A DNA stretch of 64,000 nt from VSJD01 sp964617825 (GTDB lineage: Bacteria; Verrucomicrobiota; Kiritimatiellia; JAAZAB01): NCBI GenBank assembly GCA_964617825.1, contig CAZTWL010000004.1, forward strand, positions 62,001 to 126,000, in the 5' to 3' direction. Below, piece after piece: positions 35,665 through 45,719 of this stretch. How positions within the stretch are numbered: the stretch's first letter is position 1; each line of letters starts with the position of its first letter. The notes below the pieces were generated by a model. The model searched no databases. It saw nothing but the letters and a program-made list of their open reading frames with translations, and had not been told where the DNA came from. The position numbers were made by a program, and so were the translations under genes.

Positions 35665-36483
35665 GTGAGGCGTAATTTTTATATTCTAATACTGGCCGGC
35701 ATTCTGATTGTCGTTTTATTTAATCTGCCCGCCGCCACAACCACCCGCATGAGCAACTTCATGCGCGATGCGCTTCTGCCATTATCAAGACCGCTGAATC
35801 GTTTGCTGGCGTCCGGACGCGGTGTGTTCCAGGACGGACAGCAGAACGCGAACAATGTCAACCTACTGGCCGAGATCGCCCAGCTGCGCCTGGAATTGCG
35901 CCAGGCCAAGGTGCTCGAAAGGGAAAACCGCGACTTGCGTCAGATGCTGGGACTTTCGGCGCACGTCGGACGGCGCCTGATTGCCGCCGAAATTGTTGTT
36001 CGGGACATTAACGCCTGGTGGCAATCGGCGCGCCTGAACAAGGGCACAACCGACGGCATCGCCGAGGATATGGCCGTCATCACGCCCGACGGCCTGGCCG
36101 GACGGATCATCCGTAGTTCCATGACCACAAGCGACGTCCTCTTTATCGTTGACCCGGCATCGCGGATCTCTGCCCGACTTGTCCGTGCAGATGCCTTTGG
36201 CATTGTCCAAGGACAAGGGATATCATGGCGCGGGCAGGCTTCCTGCCGGATGGACTTCATCGACAAAGCCACGCAGATCGTTCCGGGCGATGTCGTGGTT
36301 ACATCTGGACTGGGAGGCATTTACCCGTCAGGGCTGGTGATCGGCCACGTCAGCCAGGTGCACCCGGACCCATCGGGATTATACCAGTCGGCCAACATCG
36401 TGCCGGCCTCCAATTTTCGGTCATTGGATCTGATGTTTGTGATGAGCAATGACTCAAGCATTCGGCCGCCAGCGGACGACTGA
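35665..36483 (+). CDS. mreC: Rod-shape protein MreC
   Basis: A 272-aa periplasmic scaffold of the elongasome with one N-terminal membrane segment (ILILAGILIVVLFNL). A coiled coil follows (NVNLLAEIAQLRLELRQAK to ENRDLRQML), then the MreC beta-barrel region with GLAGRIIRSS and VVTSGLGGIYPSGLVIG. The start is a GTG at 35665 preceded by GGAG; the frame is open back to a TTG at 35565, but that stretch is not MreC-like and would put charge before the anchor. The gap after mreB is 119 bases. Confidence 0.9.
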   Translation: MRRNFYILILAGILIVVLFNLPAATTTRMSNFMRDALLPLSRPLNRLLASGRGVFQDGQQNANNVNLLAEIAQLRLELRQAKVLERENRDLRQMLGLSAHVGRRLIAAEIVVRDINAWWQSARLNKGTTDGIAEDMAVITPDGLAGRIIRSSMTTSDVLFIVDPASRISARLVRADAFGIVQGQGISWRGQASCRMDFIDKATQIVPGDVVVTSGLGGIYPSGLVIGHVSQVHPDPSGLYQSANIVPASNFRSLDLMFVMSNDSSIRPPADD

Positions 36484-36545
36484 CGGCCAGGCCGGATGTA
36501 AAACGTTAATAAGAAAGAAGCGTAACAAAGAACCAAGCACGCGCC

Positions 36546-37061
36546 ATGATAAATTTTGTCATTATGTTCTTGGCCATCTTAGTCGGCGCTGTGACGCAGC
36601 AGGTATTCCCGGGATTGCCATTGCTGGGCCAAGCCAAGGCGCCGCTGGTGTTGAGCGTCGTGCTTTACTACGCTCTCCACCGCTCGCTCGCGCTGCTGCT
36701 GACGGCTGGCATTTGCGGCGGACTGCTCTGCGACAGTATTGAAAACCTGCCCATGGGTTACTCCTCCGCTATCTTTTGCCTGCTGGGAATCGCCGCCTGG
36801 TTTTACCGCGACATGTTCTTCAGCGCCCGGGGCGTAACACATATGGTGTTCGGACTTCTCTCCGGACTGGGACTTACCCTCGGCCTTTATGGCCTTTTGA
36901 TATGCAGCGACGAAAGCCTGCGTGAAGCCGCTCCTGTATGGATCGCGCTCAAGACCATCGGCACCGCGTTGCTCGGAATGGTTCTGGCTCCGGTAGTGTT
37001 TGCCGTCTTGGAACTACTCGACCGGTTGACCGGCAATATTACTGTGGAATATTCGGCATGA
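36546..37061 (+). CDS. mreD: Rod-shape protein MreD
   Basis: A 171-aa inner-membrane protein with about five hydrophobic helices (FVIMFLAILVGAVT, LALLLTAGICGGLLC, MVFGLLSGLGLTLGL, TALLGMVLAPVVFAVL). Sequence conservation in MreD is low, so the call leans on the membrane topology and position between mreC and mrdA. Its stop overlaps the ATG of mrdA by four bases, indicating translational coupling. Confidence 0.85.
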   Translation: MINFVIMFLAILVGAVTQQVFPGLPLLGQAKAPLVLSVVLYYALHRSLALLLTAGICGGLLCDSIENLPMGYSSAIFCLLGIAAWFYRDMFFSARGVTHMVFGLLSGLGLTLGLYGLLICSDESLREAAPVWIALKTIGTALLGMVLAPVVFAVLELLDRLTGNITVEYSA

Positions 37062-38890
37062 GTCAGGACCTGACAACACACGAAATAATCCGCTTGCGCT
37101 GGCTGCAGATCGTCATCCTGGCGGCTCTTGGTATTCTGGTGATTGCGCTCTGGCGGATCCAGGTGGGACAGGGCGAGCGGTACGCGAGCAACCTGGAAAA
37201 ACAATCCGTTCGCCGCGTTCGCACCCCAGGCGTACGCGGGAAAATCTACGATCGCCAAGGCGCCTGTCTGGCCGATAATGCCCCAAATTACGGCATTGCC
37301 ATTTACCTTGAGGAACTTCGTAATGCCATGCAGAGCAGCGCGGGCAAGCAGGCGGGTAAACGGCGCAACACCGCCAGGGATATTTGGGCCATGATCCAGC
37401 AGATTGCCGCCATTATTGGGCAGCCGCCCCAGATCGATCAAGCCAAGATTGCCGACCATCTCTATAGCCGCAAAGCCCTGCCGCTGGTGGCATGGCGGCG
37501 CGTGGACGAACGGACCATGGCCCGCCTGGCGGAAGCCGGCGCGCGCCTGCCGGGAGTGGATATTTTGGTTGATGCCGACAGGGTTTATCCCCAGGGCGCC
37601 ACCCTCGCCCATTTGCTGGGATACGTGGGTGCGGCCGATATCCAGAACGAAGAAGACGAGCTTTACCATTATTATCTTCCCGACCTGGCCGGCAAAAACG
37701 GCCTTGAAAAGAAATTCGACGATCTTCTGACCGGCAAAGCCGGCGGCCGGCTGGTCCAGGTGGATGTAACCGGTTTCAAACATGACGAAACAATCATGCG
37801 CAAACCGGTGCCCGGCGGTGACTTGAAACTCACCATCGACCTGCGCATCCAGAAGGCTGCGGAACAGATTATCGCCGATACGGTTGGCGCCGTAGTCGTT
37901 GTGGACCCGCGCAATGGCGACATCCTGGCCATGGTCAGCACACCGGATTTCGATCCCAACCTGTTCTGTCCCAAAATCACAACGGAAAACTGGAATCGCC
38001 TGGTGCATGACTCTCGCAAGCCGCTCTTTAACCGCACCATAAACGGCCTTTACGCGCCGGGCAGCATCTTCAAACCGCTGGTGGCCCTGGCCGCCCTCGG
38101 ACAGGGTATTGACGTCAACTGGACACTGGATTGCCCCGGTTATTTCGCTTTAGGCAATCAAAAGTTCGACTGTTATATGGGCGAGGCGCATGGAACCCTT
38201 GATTTGCGCCGGGCCATTCGAGTTTCCTGCAACGTTTATTTTTATCAATTGGGCCTGAAGTGCGGGTACGACGCACTGTATAATATGGCGCAGGCCGCAG
38301 GCTTTGGCCAGAAAACCGGCATCAGCCTCGATGGCGAAAGCGCCGGTCTCTTGCCGAGCAAGTCTTGGAAGCGAATGACTTTTCGCGAATCTTGGCGCGA
38401 TGGCGACACCTGTAATATTTCCGTCGGGCAGGGCGCGCTCCAGGTTACCCCTTTGCAAATGGCCATGCTGACGGCAACCATCGCCAACGGCGGCTGCCTT
38501 TATCAGCCGCACCTGATCATGGCCGAACGCCAGGCAAACGCCACGGAATTTCAGGAAGTTCCGGCGGTCGTCGTCCGCCATATGAACTGGCCCGCAGACC
38601 ATTTGAACCTGGTTAAAAACGGTATGCGCGATGTCATCCAGGACGATGAAGGTACCGGACGCCTGGCCAGACTGGATGATGTCATCATGGCCGGCAAAAC
38701 CGGCACGGCCGAATACGGACGCAAAAGCGCCGGGCAGAAACACGGCTGGATGATTCTTTTCGCCCCGTTCGAACAGCCGCGCTACGCCGTGGCCATCGTG
38801 ATGGATGACGCCGTTAGCGGCGGTATTTCGGTCGGCCCGCGCATGCGCCAGTTGATGCGCGAAATTTTTGACGGAGAAGGAAACGGATGA
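37058..38890 (+). CDS. mrdA: Penicillin-binding protein 2
   Basis: A 610-aa monofunctional transpeptidase cross-linking lateral wall peptidoglycan. One N-terminal membrane anchor (IVILAALGILVIALWRI) precedes the pedestal domain. Active-site motifs are SIFK with S336 and K339, SCN near 392, and KTG at 547-549 (AGKTGTAEY). The ATG at 37058 overlaps the mreD stop; a longer frame to 36938 lies inside mreD and is rejected. It overlaps rodA by four bases at its own end. Confidence 0.95.
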   Translation: MSQDLTTHEIIRLRWLQIVILAALGILVIALWRIQVGQGERYASNLEKQSVRRVRTPGVRGKIYDRQGACLADNAPNYGIAIYLEELRNAMQSSAGKQAGKRRNTARDIWAMIQQIAAIIGQPPQIDQAKIADHLYSRKALPLVAWRRVDERTMARLAEAGARLPGVDILVDADRVYPQGATLAHLLGYVGAADIQNEEDELYHYYLPDLAGKNGLEKKFDDLLTGKAGGRLVQVDVTGFKHDETIMRKPVPGGDLKLTIDLRIQKAAEQIIADTVGAVVVVDPRNGDILAMVSTPDFDPNLFCPKITTENWNRLVHDSRKPLFNRTINGLYAPGSIFKPLVALAALGQGIDVNWTLDCPGYFALGNQKFDCYMGEAHGTLDLRRAIRVSCNVYFYQLGLKCGYDALYNMAQAAGFGQKTGISLDGESAGLLPSKSWKRMTFRESWRDGDTCNISVGQGALQVTPLQMAMLTATIANGGCLYQPHLIMAERQANATEFQEVPAVVVRHMNWPADHLNLVKNGMRDVIQDDEGTGRLARLDDVIMAGKTGTAEYGRKSAGQKHGWMILFAPFEQPRYAVAIVMDDAVSGGISVGPRMRQLMREIFDGEGNG

Positions 38891-40074
38891 ATTTGCCAAA
38901 CACATTGCGCCCGTTGCGCAGGTTGAACTTGAGCTTGGTGGCAGCCATGCTGGCGCTCTTGGGCATCGGGATCGCCTTCATTTTCAGCGCGGGCTACGGC
39001 AACCCCGATTCGCCTGCTCATCCGTTGTTCCTTAAACAGATTTGCTGGGCTTCGCTTGGCATGATTTTTTTTCTGGGTTTTGCTTTAATTGACTATCATT
39101 GCTGGACACGCATGGCCTGGTGGATTTATGCCCTCGGCCTGATCCTGCTTGTTCTGGTATTCGTGCCGCATGTTGGCCTCAAAATTTACGGCGCACGGCG
39201 CTGGCTTCAGCTGGCCGGGTTGCGCATTCTCCAGCCGGCAGAACTAATGAAACTGGCGATCGTCATCCTCATGGCCAGATTATTCGGCTGGCCGGGAAGG
39301 AATCTGCGCCGATGGCGCTTAGTGCTCATCGGCATAGCACTCGTATTGATTCCCATGGTGTTGATCGTCAAACAACCTGACCTGGGATCGGCGTTGATCC
39401 TGCCGCCCATTCTGGCAGCAGTCATGTGGACGACGGGCATATCCGGACGACGTCTGGCCGCTTTGGCCGGACTGGGCATTATGCTGGCCGGCACGGTTCT
39501 GGCGCTGATCATCGTCCCGCCCAAGATGGGCATGGATGAACACCTCCACGAACAGCTGCTTCGCCGGATCGGCATTTCCCCTTACCAGCGCGACCGTGTT
39601 GCCGTTTTCCTGGACCGCAACCGCGACCCGTTGGGCGCAGGCTGGAACAAGGCCCAGTCCCAGATCGCGGTGGGGTCCGGACGGCTCACCGGCAAAGGCT
39701 ATCTTCAGGGAACGCAAAACCTGCTTGGTTTTCTGCCGCGTACCGTGGCGCCAAACGACTTCATTTTTTCGGTCATTGCCGAGGAAAAAGGATTTATTGG
39801 CGGGGCCGTCACGCTCGCATTGTTTGGCGCCCTGCTGTTCGCCGGTTTGCGCGCGGCGGAATCGGCCGCCGACAAAATTGGGCGCTTGTTGTGTGTGGGT
39901 ATTGTAACCATGCTCTTCTGCCATGTCTTCGTCAACATTGCGATGACAATCGGCCTATTGCCGATTACCGGGATACCACTCCCGTTGATCAGTTATGGCG
40001 GAACGTTCATGATCGGCACAATGACGGCCCTGGGCATTGTGCAAAGCGTTTATATCCGGGGAGAATGGAGATAA
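38887..40074 (+). CDS. mrdB: Rod-shape SEDS glycosyltransferase RodA
   Basis: A 395-aa polytopic membrane protein of the SEDS family that polymerises glycan strands with PBP2. It has about ten hydrophobic segments. Family motifs include WLQLAGLRILQPAELMKLA near 103, VKQPDLGSAL near 162, and the C-terminal GLLPITGIPLPLISYGGT. The ATG overlaps the mrdA stop. This is the last shape gene of the cassette; rng follows 28 bases later. Confidence 0.96.
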   Translation: MNLPNTLRPLRRLNLSLVAAMLALLGIGIAFIFSAGYGNPDSPAHPLFLKQICWASLGMIFFLGFALIDYHCWTRMAWWIYALGLILLVLVFVPHVGLKIYGARRWLQLAGLRILQPAELMKLAIVILMARLFGWPGRNLRRWRLVLIGIALVLIPMVLIVKQPDLGSALILPPILAAVMWTTGISGRRLAALAGLGIMLAGTVLALIIVPPKMGMDEHLHEQLLRRIGISPYQRDRVAVFLDRNRDPLGAGWNKAQSQIAVGSGRLTGKGYLQGTQNLLGFLPRTVAPNDFIFSVIAEEKGFIGGAVTLALFGALLFAGLRAAESAADKIGRLLCVGIVTMLFCHVFVNIAMTIGLLPITGIPLPLISYGGTFMIGTMTALGIVQSVYIRGEWR

Positions 40075-40102
40075 CAGCGAGGTTATGAAAGGATTTAATT
40101 TG

Positions 40103-41698
40103 ATGTCAGTATTCCGGCGGAAAAAAAACAGCGATCAAAAGCAAATCATTATCAGCGCGGAAAGTCTGCAAACGCGCGTAGCCGTACTCGAAAGGGGCAA
40201 GCTCGAGGATTTCAAGATCGAGCATCCCTCCGAGGAACGGATTGTCGGCAGCATTTTCAAGGGCGTTGTCCAGAACCTGGAGGACGGCTTGCAAGCCGCC
40301 TTCGTGGATATCGGCATGCGCAAGAACGCCTTTATCCATTACTGGGATATGTTTCCGGAGGATGTCTCGCGCCTGGAAGCCATGGAAGGCGTGGCCTCCC
40401 GGTCAATGCCCCGGAGGCGTCAGTTCACCAAGGAGGACATTTCCAAGCACTTCCCGGTAGGCTCGGAAATCTGCGTCCAGGTTTCCAAGGGCCCGATCAG
40501 CACCAAGGGCCCGCGCGTCACGGCCAGCCTGAGTATTCCCAGCCGTTATTTCGTATTGATGCCCGGCAGTAAATTGCGCGGTATTTCGCGCAAAATCGAG
40601 GACGACAAGGAGCGCAAACGCCTGAAAAAAGTGCTCAGCCGCCTTCCAGTACCGGAGGGCTGCGGCCTCATAATCCGCACAGCCGGATCCGGGGCTGCAA
40701 GTACAAGCTTCGTCCGCGACATGCGTTCGCTTCTGGCCACCTGGCAGGATATCCAGAAGGCCTCCAACGAAAAACGCGCCCCCTGCTGTCTGTACCAGGA
40801 ACCCGACCTCGTGGAACGAATTGTGCGCGACTCGGTCACGGAGGACCTTGATAGCATTATCATCGATTCCAAGGATGAATACACCCGCATCAAGGATATC
40901 CTGGCTCGCATTTCGCGGCATGTGCACGCCCGGGTCAAGCTTTACGAAGGCGCCCGGCCGATCTTCGAACAATTCGACGTCGCCCGCCAGATTGACGAAG
41001 CCTTCCGCCGCAAGGTCACGCTGAAATCGGGTGGCTGCCTCATCTTCGATGAAACCGAAGCGCTGATTGCCATCGACGTCAACACGGGACAGCACAAGGG
41101 CACAACCAACCAGGACGACACGATTCTCCAAGTCAACCTGGAAGCGGTGCAGGAAATTGCCCGTCATCTGCGCCTGCGGAATATCGGGGGGCTGATCGTG
41201 CTGGACTTGATCGACATGCGCCATAAAAAACATCGCAATCAGGTCTATTTGGCGCTTAAGGAGGCGCTCCAACGCGACAAGGCGCGCACGAACGTCCTGC
41301 CGATTTCGTCCATGGGCCTTTTGGAAATGACTCGCCAGCGGGTGGCGGAAAGCATCGAATCCACGCTTTACGTTGACTGTCCCTATTGCCACGGGCGCGG
41401 AAGCGTTAAATCACCACTCAGCATGAGCGTGGAAATTCAACGCCGGATCATATCCATTTTGCGCAAATACCAGATCGACAAAAAGGAAATACCCGAACTG
41501 CGCATTACGGTCAATCCGACTATCCTCAAGCGACTGCGTGAGGAAGACGAGGCCCTTTTGATGGATATGCAACAGAAATTCGACGGCCGACTTAGCTTCC
41601 GGGCAAATCCCGCTCAGCATATGGAGGAAGTCTCTATTGTCAATGCCGCTACCAATGAGGAACTGTACGCCAACCTGCCTCACGGCAAAACGACCTGA
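40103..41698 (+). CDS. rng: Ribonuclease G/E family endoribonuclease
   Basis: A 531-aa single-strand RNA endonuclease for rRNA maturation and mRNA decay. An N-terminal S1 RNA-binding domain (GSIFKGVVQNLEDGLQAAFVDIG split over residues 50-75) is interrupted by a basic insert, as in the family. DNase I-like catalytic aspartates lie in LIAIDVNTG and GGLIVLDLIDM, and the zinc link is CPYCHGRG. Two starts compete: ATG 40103 follows AAAGGA at eight bases; ATG 40085 has GAGG too close. The former is used. It closes the mre gene run, an arrangement also seen in proteobacteria. Confidence 0.94.
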   Translation: MSVFRRKKNSDQKQIIISAESLQTRVAVLERGKLEDFKIEHPSEERIVGSIFKGVVQNLEDGLQAAFVDIGMRKNAFIHYWDMFPEDVSRLEAMEGVASRSMPRRRQFTKEDISKHFPVGSEICVQVSKGPISTKGPRVTASLSIPSRYFVLMPGSKLRGISRKIEDDKERKRLKKVLSRLPVPEGCGLIIRTAGSGAASTSFVRDMRSLLATWQDIQKASNEKRAPCCLYQEPDLVERIVRDSVTEDLDSIIIDSKDEYTRIKDILARISRHVHARVKLYEGARPIFEQFDVARQIDEAFRRKVTLKSGGCLIFDETEALIAIDVNTGQHKGTTNQDDTILQVNLEAVQEIARHLRLRNIGGLIVLDLIDMRHKKHRNQVYLALKEALQRDKARTNVLPISSMGLLEMTRQRVAESIESTLYVDCPYCHGRGSVKSPLSMSVEIQRRIISILRKYQIDKKEIPELRITVNPTILKRLREEDEALLMDMQQKFDGRLSFRANPAQHMEEVSIVNAATNEELYANLPHGKTT

Positions 41699-41823
41699 TT
41701 TGTGCTTGGTTTCCCGGGCGAATTCATGCTAAAAACCATGCGGCTTTTGGAAAACGACCGTGCACCGGCTCCAGTTCCCATTTTCAAGATATGAACGGCC
41801 AAGCCTTTCAGGAAATTAATCTT

Positions 41824-44800
41824 ATGGCAGGCAGATCGATTGTCCGCGCGGGAATCCGGCTTTGTACACTCGGGCTGATTGTCTTGGGCTTGGCTGTTTT
41901 CAGTCCGGCCGCCGAACCGGGAACTCCGGATGAAACACAGTGGCGCTTGACGAGCGACCAGTTGACGGATGCGCCGAGCCTGTTCCTCAAATTGCGCGAC
42001 GCCGACGATCCGCTTTCCGCCTATCTTCAGGATGCCTGCTCGGCGGACACGCGCCGACTTCTTGAAAATTATCAGGCGGGCGCCGAGCCTTCCGAAGAAC
42101 TGACCCGGTCCGTATTGGACGATCTCAACCGCATCATCGGCCAGGCCACGCTTTTCGACAAGGATCTTTTTGGCGACATCGCGCTTTCGGCACGAACCCA
42201 GGCGCTACTGGATCAAAAAGCCGAAGACGTGGATCGGCCCCAGCTCAACCGGCGGTTGTTGGAAGACGCATATTCCAACGATATCGCCCCGGCATGGATA
42301 CTGCCCTGTTTCATGACGGACAAGGACCTGCTGGACCCGCGTTCCTTTGCGCTCAGCCTGCAGGCAGGCAAGGACCCTGTATCGCGTTACCTGCGCGACA
42401 GTCTGAAACCCGACGTCCGGCGGCAGGTGATGGAATATACCGGCGCAGCGCCGCCGGCCCCGCCGCTGCTGAATGCCCTGATAGCGGCTATGAATGCGGC
42501 GATCCTCAGCGACACCTTGTATGACAAGGACCGATTCGCCGGCGTATCCCTTGAAAAGAAAACCAAGCAGAGCATCGACCAGAAGCCGGAAGGCGAAGCC
42601 CGATCCACGATGAACCGCCTTCTCCTTGAGGACGCCTATCCGAAATTCATTCGCCGACACGTCCCCTCCCCGATTGAGGTGCAAGCCGACAGTCTGGAGT
42701 ATGAGCACGAAAAAAACCTGATGATCGGAACAGGTCATGTGCTTGTTCGTCGAAACAACGAATCGTTGCGCGGCGATCATGCCATCGTCAACATGCAAAG
42801 CTACGATGTGCTGGCGGAAGGCAATGTAACCTTTGAACGCGACAGCGATATCTGGGTCGGCAACAAATTGCGCTATAATTTCAAAAGTCAAAAGGGCGAC
42901 TTTGGCGGTTTCAACGCCTTTCTCGATCCGTTTTATGCCAAGGCCGATTCATCCCACCGGATCAGCGCCGATGAGTATCTGCTCCAAAACGCGACGTTGA
43001 GCACCTGCGAGGGCGCCCACCCGGAGGCTTATTTTCGCGCCAAGAAAGTATGGATTATACCCGGGCACCATGTCCGCGCCCAGCATGTCGTGCTCTACCT
43101 CAAAGGCATCCCCGTGATGTACAGCCCTTACTGGAACCAGAACATCGGCGATAAGAACTTTATGAGCATCGTGCCCGGCTACAGCAGCCGGATGTATGCG
43201 TACCTGCTGACGACCTTCAACTACCGCATCAGCCAGCATGTCGAAGCCTCCTCGCACATCGACCTGCGCATGCGACGCGGCGTCGGCTTGGGCCAGGACA
43301 TTATGTGGTCCGAAAGCGGCGACGCCAAGGAGCTTTCCACGGAGCGCAATATCGCCCAAAAGGACAACAACTTCTGGCACTATGGGCGAATGCTTCCGGA
43401 CGAACAGGAAAAGGAACCGGCCAAAGAAGAGCGCTGGGCCGGCGACCTCATCGCCTATTACACAGAAGATGCCTGGCCCGATGAAGGCGACACGCAGGAA
43501 TATAAGATCGACAGCGAACGTTACCGCTTGCGGCTTTATCATAACCAATCGTTCGACGACCAGAACTACCTGATGTCACAGATCAATTACCTGAGCGACC
43601 CGAAGATCATCGAGCAGTTCTTCCGCGAGGAATACAAAAATACGCCCGAACCCGACAATTACATCGTGCTTGGGCATCGCGCCGAACATTATACCGCCAG
43701 CCTGATGGTTGAAAAACGGCTTAACGACTTTTACACCACGGTGGATCGCCTGCCTGAATTGAAACTGGATTTTTCACGCCAGCAAATCGGGAATACGCCG
43801 CTCTATTATCAGGGTGATACCGAAGCATCTTATCTCGAGAAAAACTGGGAATCGATCCTCACCAACATGCAGGATTACGCCGCCGGGCGCTTCAACACGG
43901 CGCACATGATCTACTATCCGATCAAGATGGTCGGATTCCTGAACGTCATCCCGCGCGCCGGATGGCAAGGCACCTGGTATTCCGCGACGAAGGAAGACTA
44001 CACGAACGTGACCACGGTCACGACCATCGGCACCAACAGCCAGCCGGCGACCTCTTCAACGACCAACGTCTTATACCGGGAGATGGGAGCGCGTTTCCGT
44101 TCCCTCCCGCAACTGGGCATGGAAACATCCTTCAAGGCCTTTAAGATCTGGGAAACATATCCAGGCGATGTCATCAACAATGTCCGGCACATTGCCGAAC
44201 CGTACGCCAATTATACTTTGACCCCCGAACCCAATGTAACGGCCGACAACCTCTACCAATTCGACGACATCGATACGCTTGGCAAAGCCAACCAAATCCA
44301 ATTCGGCATGCGCAATAAGATCCAGACCCAGCGCTACAACAGGCAGCAAATGAAGAGCCACTCCGTCTACGACCTGATCAACGCCGATGTATGGGTTATC
44401 TATCGCCTCGATTCCCAGCCAAACGAGAATATCTTCAGCAACATTTGTTTTGACGTGCGTTCAACTCCCTTCGACTGGCTGGCATTAAAAATCGACGGCG
44501 CTTACGATCAATATACCAACCAGGTGCAAACGATCAATACGCGCCTGGCGGTAAACGACGGGACGCTCTGGAGATATGCCATCGAGCACCGTTACAATAA
44601 CGGCAGCAGCAGCCTGCTCAACAACGAACTCACGCTTTCCCCATTCATCAACTGGGAATACAGCATTTATGCGCGCTACGAATTCGAAGACTCCACCATG
44701 CAGGCTTGGGGCCTGACCGTCCAGCGAACTCTGGAATGCATCGCCTATAAAGTCGGCACCGAATTCGAAGATGACGAATATACCTTCTGGCTCCAATTCT

Positions 44801-44844
44801 GGTTCACTAAGTTCCCGAAAGCACGCATGGATATTGGGTTATAG
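41824..44844 (+). CDS. lptD: LPS-assembly protein LptD with duplicated N-terminal module
   Basis: Outer-membrane beta-barrel that inserts lipopolysaccharide into the outer leaflet. The 1006-aa protein starts with a signal peptide (TLGLIVLGLAVFSPAAEP). Residues 51-154 and 172-276 are two copies of a ~100-aa module ending in LNRRLLEDAY and MNRLLLEDAY. From about 282 follows the OstA/LptA-like jellyroll (VQADSLEYEHEK, ESLRGDHAIVNM), and from ~400 the barrel, ending in a terminal aromatic strand. Typical LptD of about 780 aa lacks the duplicated module. The ATG at 41824 follows AGGAAA and begins the signal peptide. Seventh gene on this strand after rng. Confidence 0.9.
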   Translation: MAGRSIVRAGIRLCTLGLIVLGLAVFSPAAEPGTPDETQWRLTSDQLTDAPSLFLKLRDADDPLSAYLQDACSADTRRLLENYQAGAEPSEELTRSVLDDLNRIIGQATLFDKDLFGDIALSARTQALLDQKAEDVDRPQLNRRLLEDAYSNDIAPAWILPCFMTDKDLLDPRSFALSLQAGKDPVSRYLRDSLKPDVRRQVMEYTGAAPPAPPLLNALIAAMNAAILSDTLYDKDRFAGVSLEKKTKQSIDQKPEGEARSTMNRLLLEDAYPKFIRRHVPSPIEVQADSLEYEHEKNLMIGTGHVLVRRNNESLRGDHAIVNMQSYDVLAEGNVTFERDSDIWVGNKLRYNFKSQKGDFGGFNAFLDPFYAKADSSHRISADEYLLQNATLSTCEGAHPEAYFRAKKVWIIPGHHVRAQHVVLYLKGIPVMYSPYWNQNIGDKNFMSIVPGYSSRMYAYLLTTFNYRISQHVEASSHIDLRMRRGVGLGQDIMWSESGDAKELSTERNIAQKDNNFWHYGRMLPDEQEKEPAKEERWAGDLIAYYTEDAWPDEGDTQEYKIDSERYRLRLYHNQSFDDQNYLMSQINYLSDPKIIEQFFREEYKNTPEPDNYIVLGHRAEHYTASLMVEKRLNDFYTTVDRLPELKLDFSRQQIGNTPLYYQGDTEASYLEKNWESILTNMQDYAAGRFNTAHMIYYPIKMVGFLNVIPRAGWQGTWYSATKEDYTNVTTVTTIGTNSQPATSSTTNVLYREMGARFRSLPQLGMETSFKAFKIWETYPGDVINNVRHIAEPYANYTLTPEPNVTADNLYQFDDIDTLGKANQIQFGMRNKIQTQRYNRQQMKSHSVYDLINADVWVIYRLDSQPNENIFSNICFDVRSTPFDWLALKIDGAYDQYTNQVQTINTRLAVNDGTLWRYAIEHRYNNGSSSLLNNELTLSPFINWEYSIYARYEFEDSTMQAWGLTVQRTLECIAYKVGTEFEDDEYTFWLQFWFTKFPKARMDIGL

Positions 44845-44904
44845 CCCATAAATGGTTGACGACGCCTCGCAAACTGCATTTGCCCCGCCGCTTCCATTAT
44901 CCGT

Positions 44905-44934
44905 CGAACATTGTTCGTCAATTATTATTCTTTT
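44905..44934. terminator. Possible bidirectional hairpin between lptD and bioC
   Basis: CGAAC/GTTCG with a short ATT loop is followed on the plus strand by a T-rich stretch. It lies 60 bases after lptD and overlaps the convergent bioC stop codon. The short stem makes this tentative. Confidence 0.3.
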
Positions 44935-45719
44935 CGCGCCCGGAAATAGGCCGCTTTATAACTGGCGTAAACGCCTTTATCCGCACGGTAGTGCTCTTCA
45001 TAATCGCGCACAAGCCGGTGAAGGTCGGCGCGATTCAACGGCCGGCTGGACCGGGAGAGCGCCCCGCCGGTCAGGCCCTGTTCATGCAGCCGGCGCAAAA
45101 GGTCGCTTCCTGACGCATATGTCTGCCGCCTGGTTTCCTCGTGTTCTTCCTCGATGCGCATTCGGGCCTGAAGCAGCGCAGTCTTGACGGTCAAGGTCGT
45201 CGGCAAACTGCGGGCCGGCAGTTTATGCGGCGCCACGCGCTGGCGCGCTTCCTGCAATTCGGACAGCGTCCCTTGAACCATGAGGGCAAACACCAAACCA
45301 CCCTGCCCGGCAAGCATGCCGGAAAGAATATCCATGACGCCGGATAACGGATCCATCCAATGCAAGGCCGAACTGCTTACGATCAAGGCATACGGCGCTT
45401 CCGCACGAAATGTTTTTAAATCGACCGCATGGCAATGCAATCCAGGTGCGCCAGCCAAGCGCATGCGGCATTGCGCCACCATGCCGCCAGAGATATCGAT
45501 GGCGTCAATCCGCGCATGCGGGAACAAACGGCACAGATGCGTGGTCAACAACCCCGTGCCGCAGCCGATCTCAAGAATGCGCTCCGCACCATCGTATCCC
45601 GCCAGCATAATGCTCAGGCGTTCAGCCACGGCGCGCTGGATTGTCGCGGAAGCATGATAGGTAGCGGACGCGGACGAAAATCGGGCCGCAAGTGGCAGGT
45701 GTTCGCACTTGATCGTCAT
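44925..45719 (-). CDS. bioC: Malonyl-ACP O-methyltransferase BioC
   Basis: Methylates malonyl-ACP so that it can enter fatty-acid elongation and become pimeloyl-ACP for biotin. 264 aa. The SAM motif ILEIGCGTGLLTTHL lies near residue 49, and the opening AARFSSASATYHASATIQ matches BioC (rFsraA..YdahA..Q). The start overlaps the BioH-like stop by four bases. Third gene of bioF, bioH-like, bioC; the rest of the biotin pathway (bioA, bioD, bioB) is not in the window. Confidence 0.93.
   Translation of the reverse strand: MTIKCEHLPLAARFSSASATYHASATIQRAVAERLSIMLAGYDGAERILEIGCGTGLLTTHLCRLFPHARIDAIDISGGMVAQCRMRLAGAPGLHCHAVDLKTFRAEAPYALIVSSSALHWMDPLSGVMDILSGMLAGQGGLVFALMVQGTLSELQEARQRVAPHKLPARSLPTTLTVKTALLQARMRIEEEHEETRRQTYASGSDLLRRLHEQGLTGGALSRSSRPLNRADLHRLVRDYEEHYRADKGVYASYKAAYFRARKE

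Noticed and set aside
36887..38008. 373-aa minus-strand frame opposite mreD and mrdA
   Set aside because: Antisense to two coupled, motif-verified genes; sequence composition is a complement artefact.
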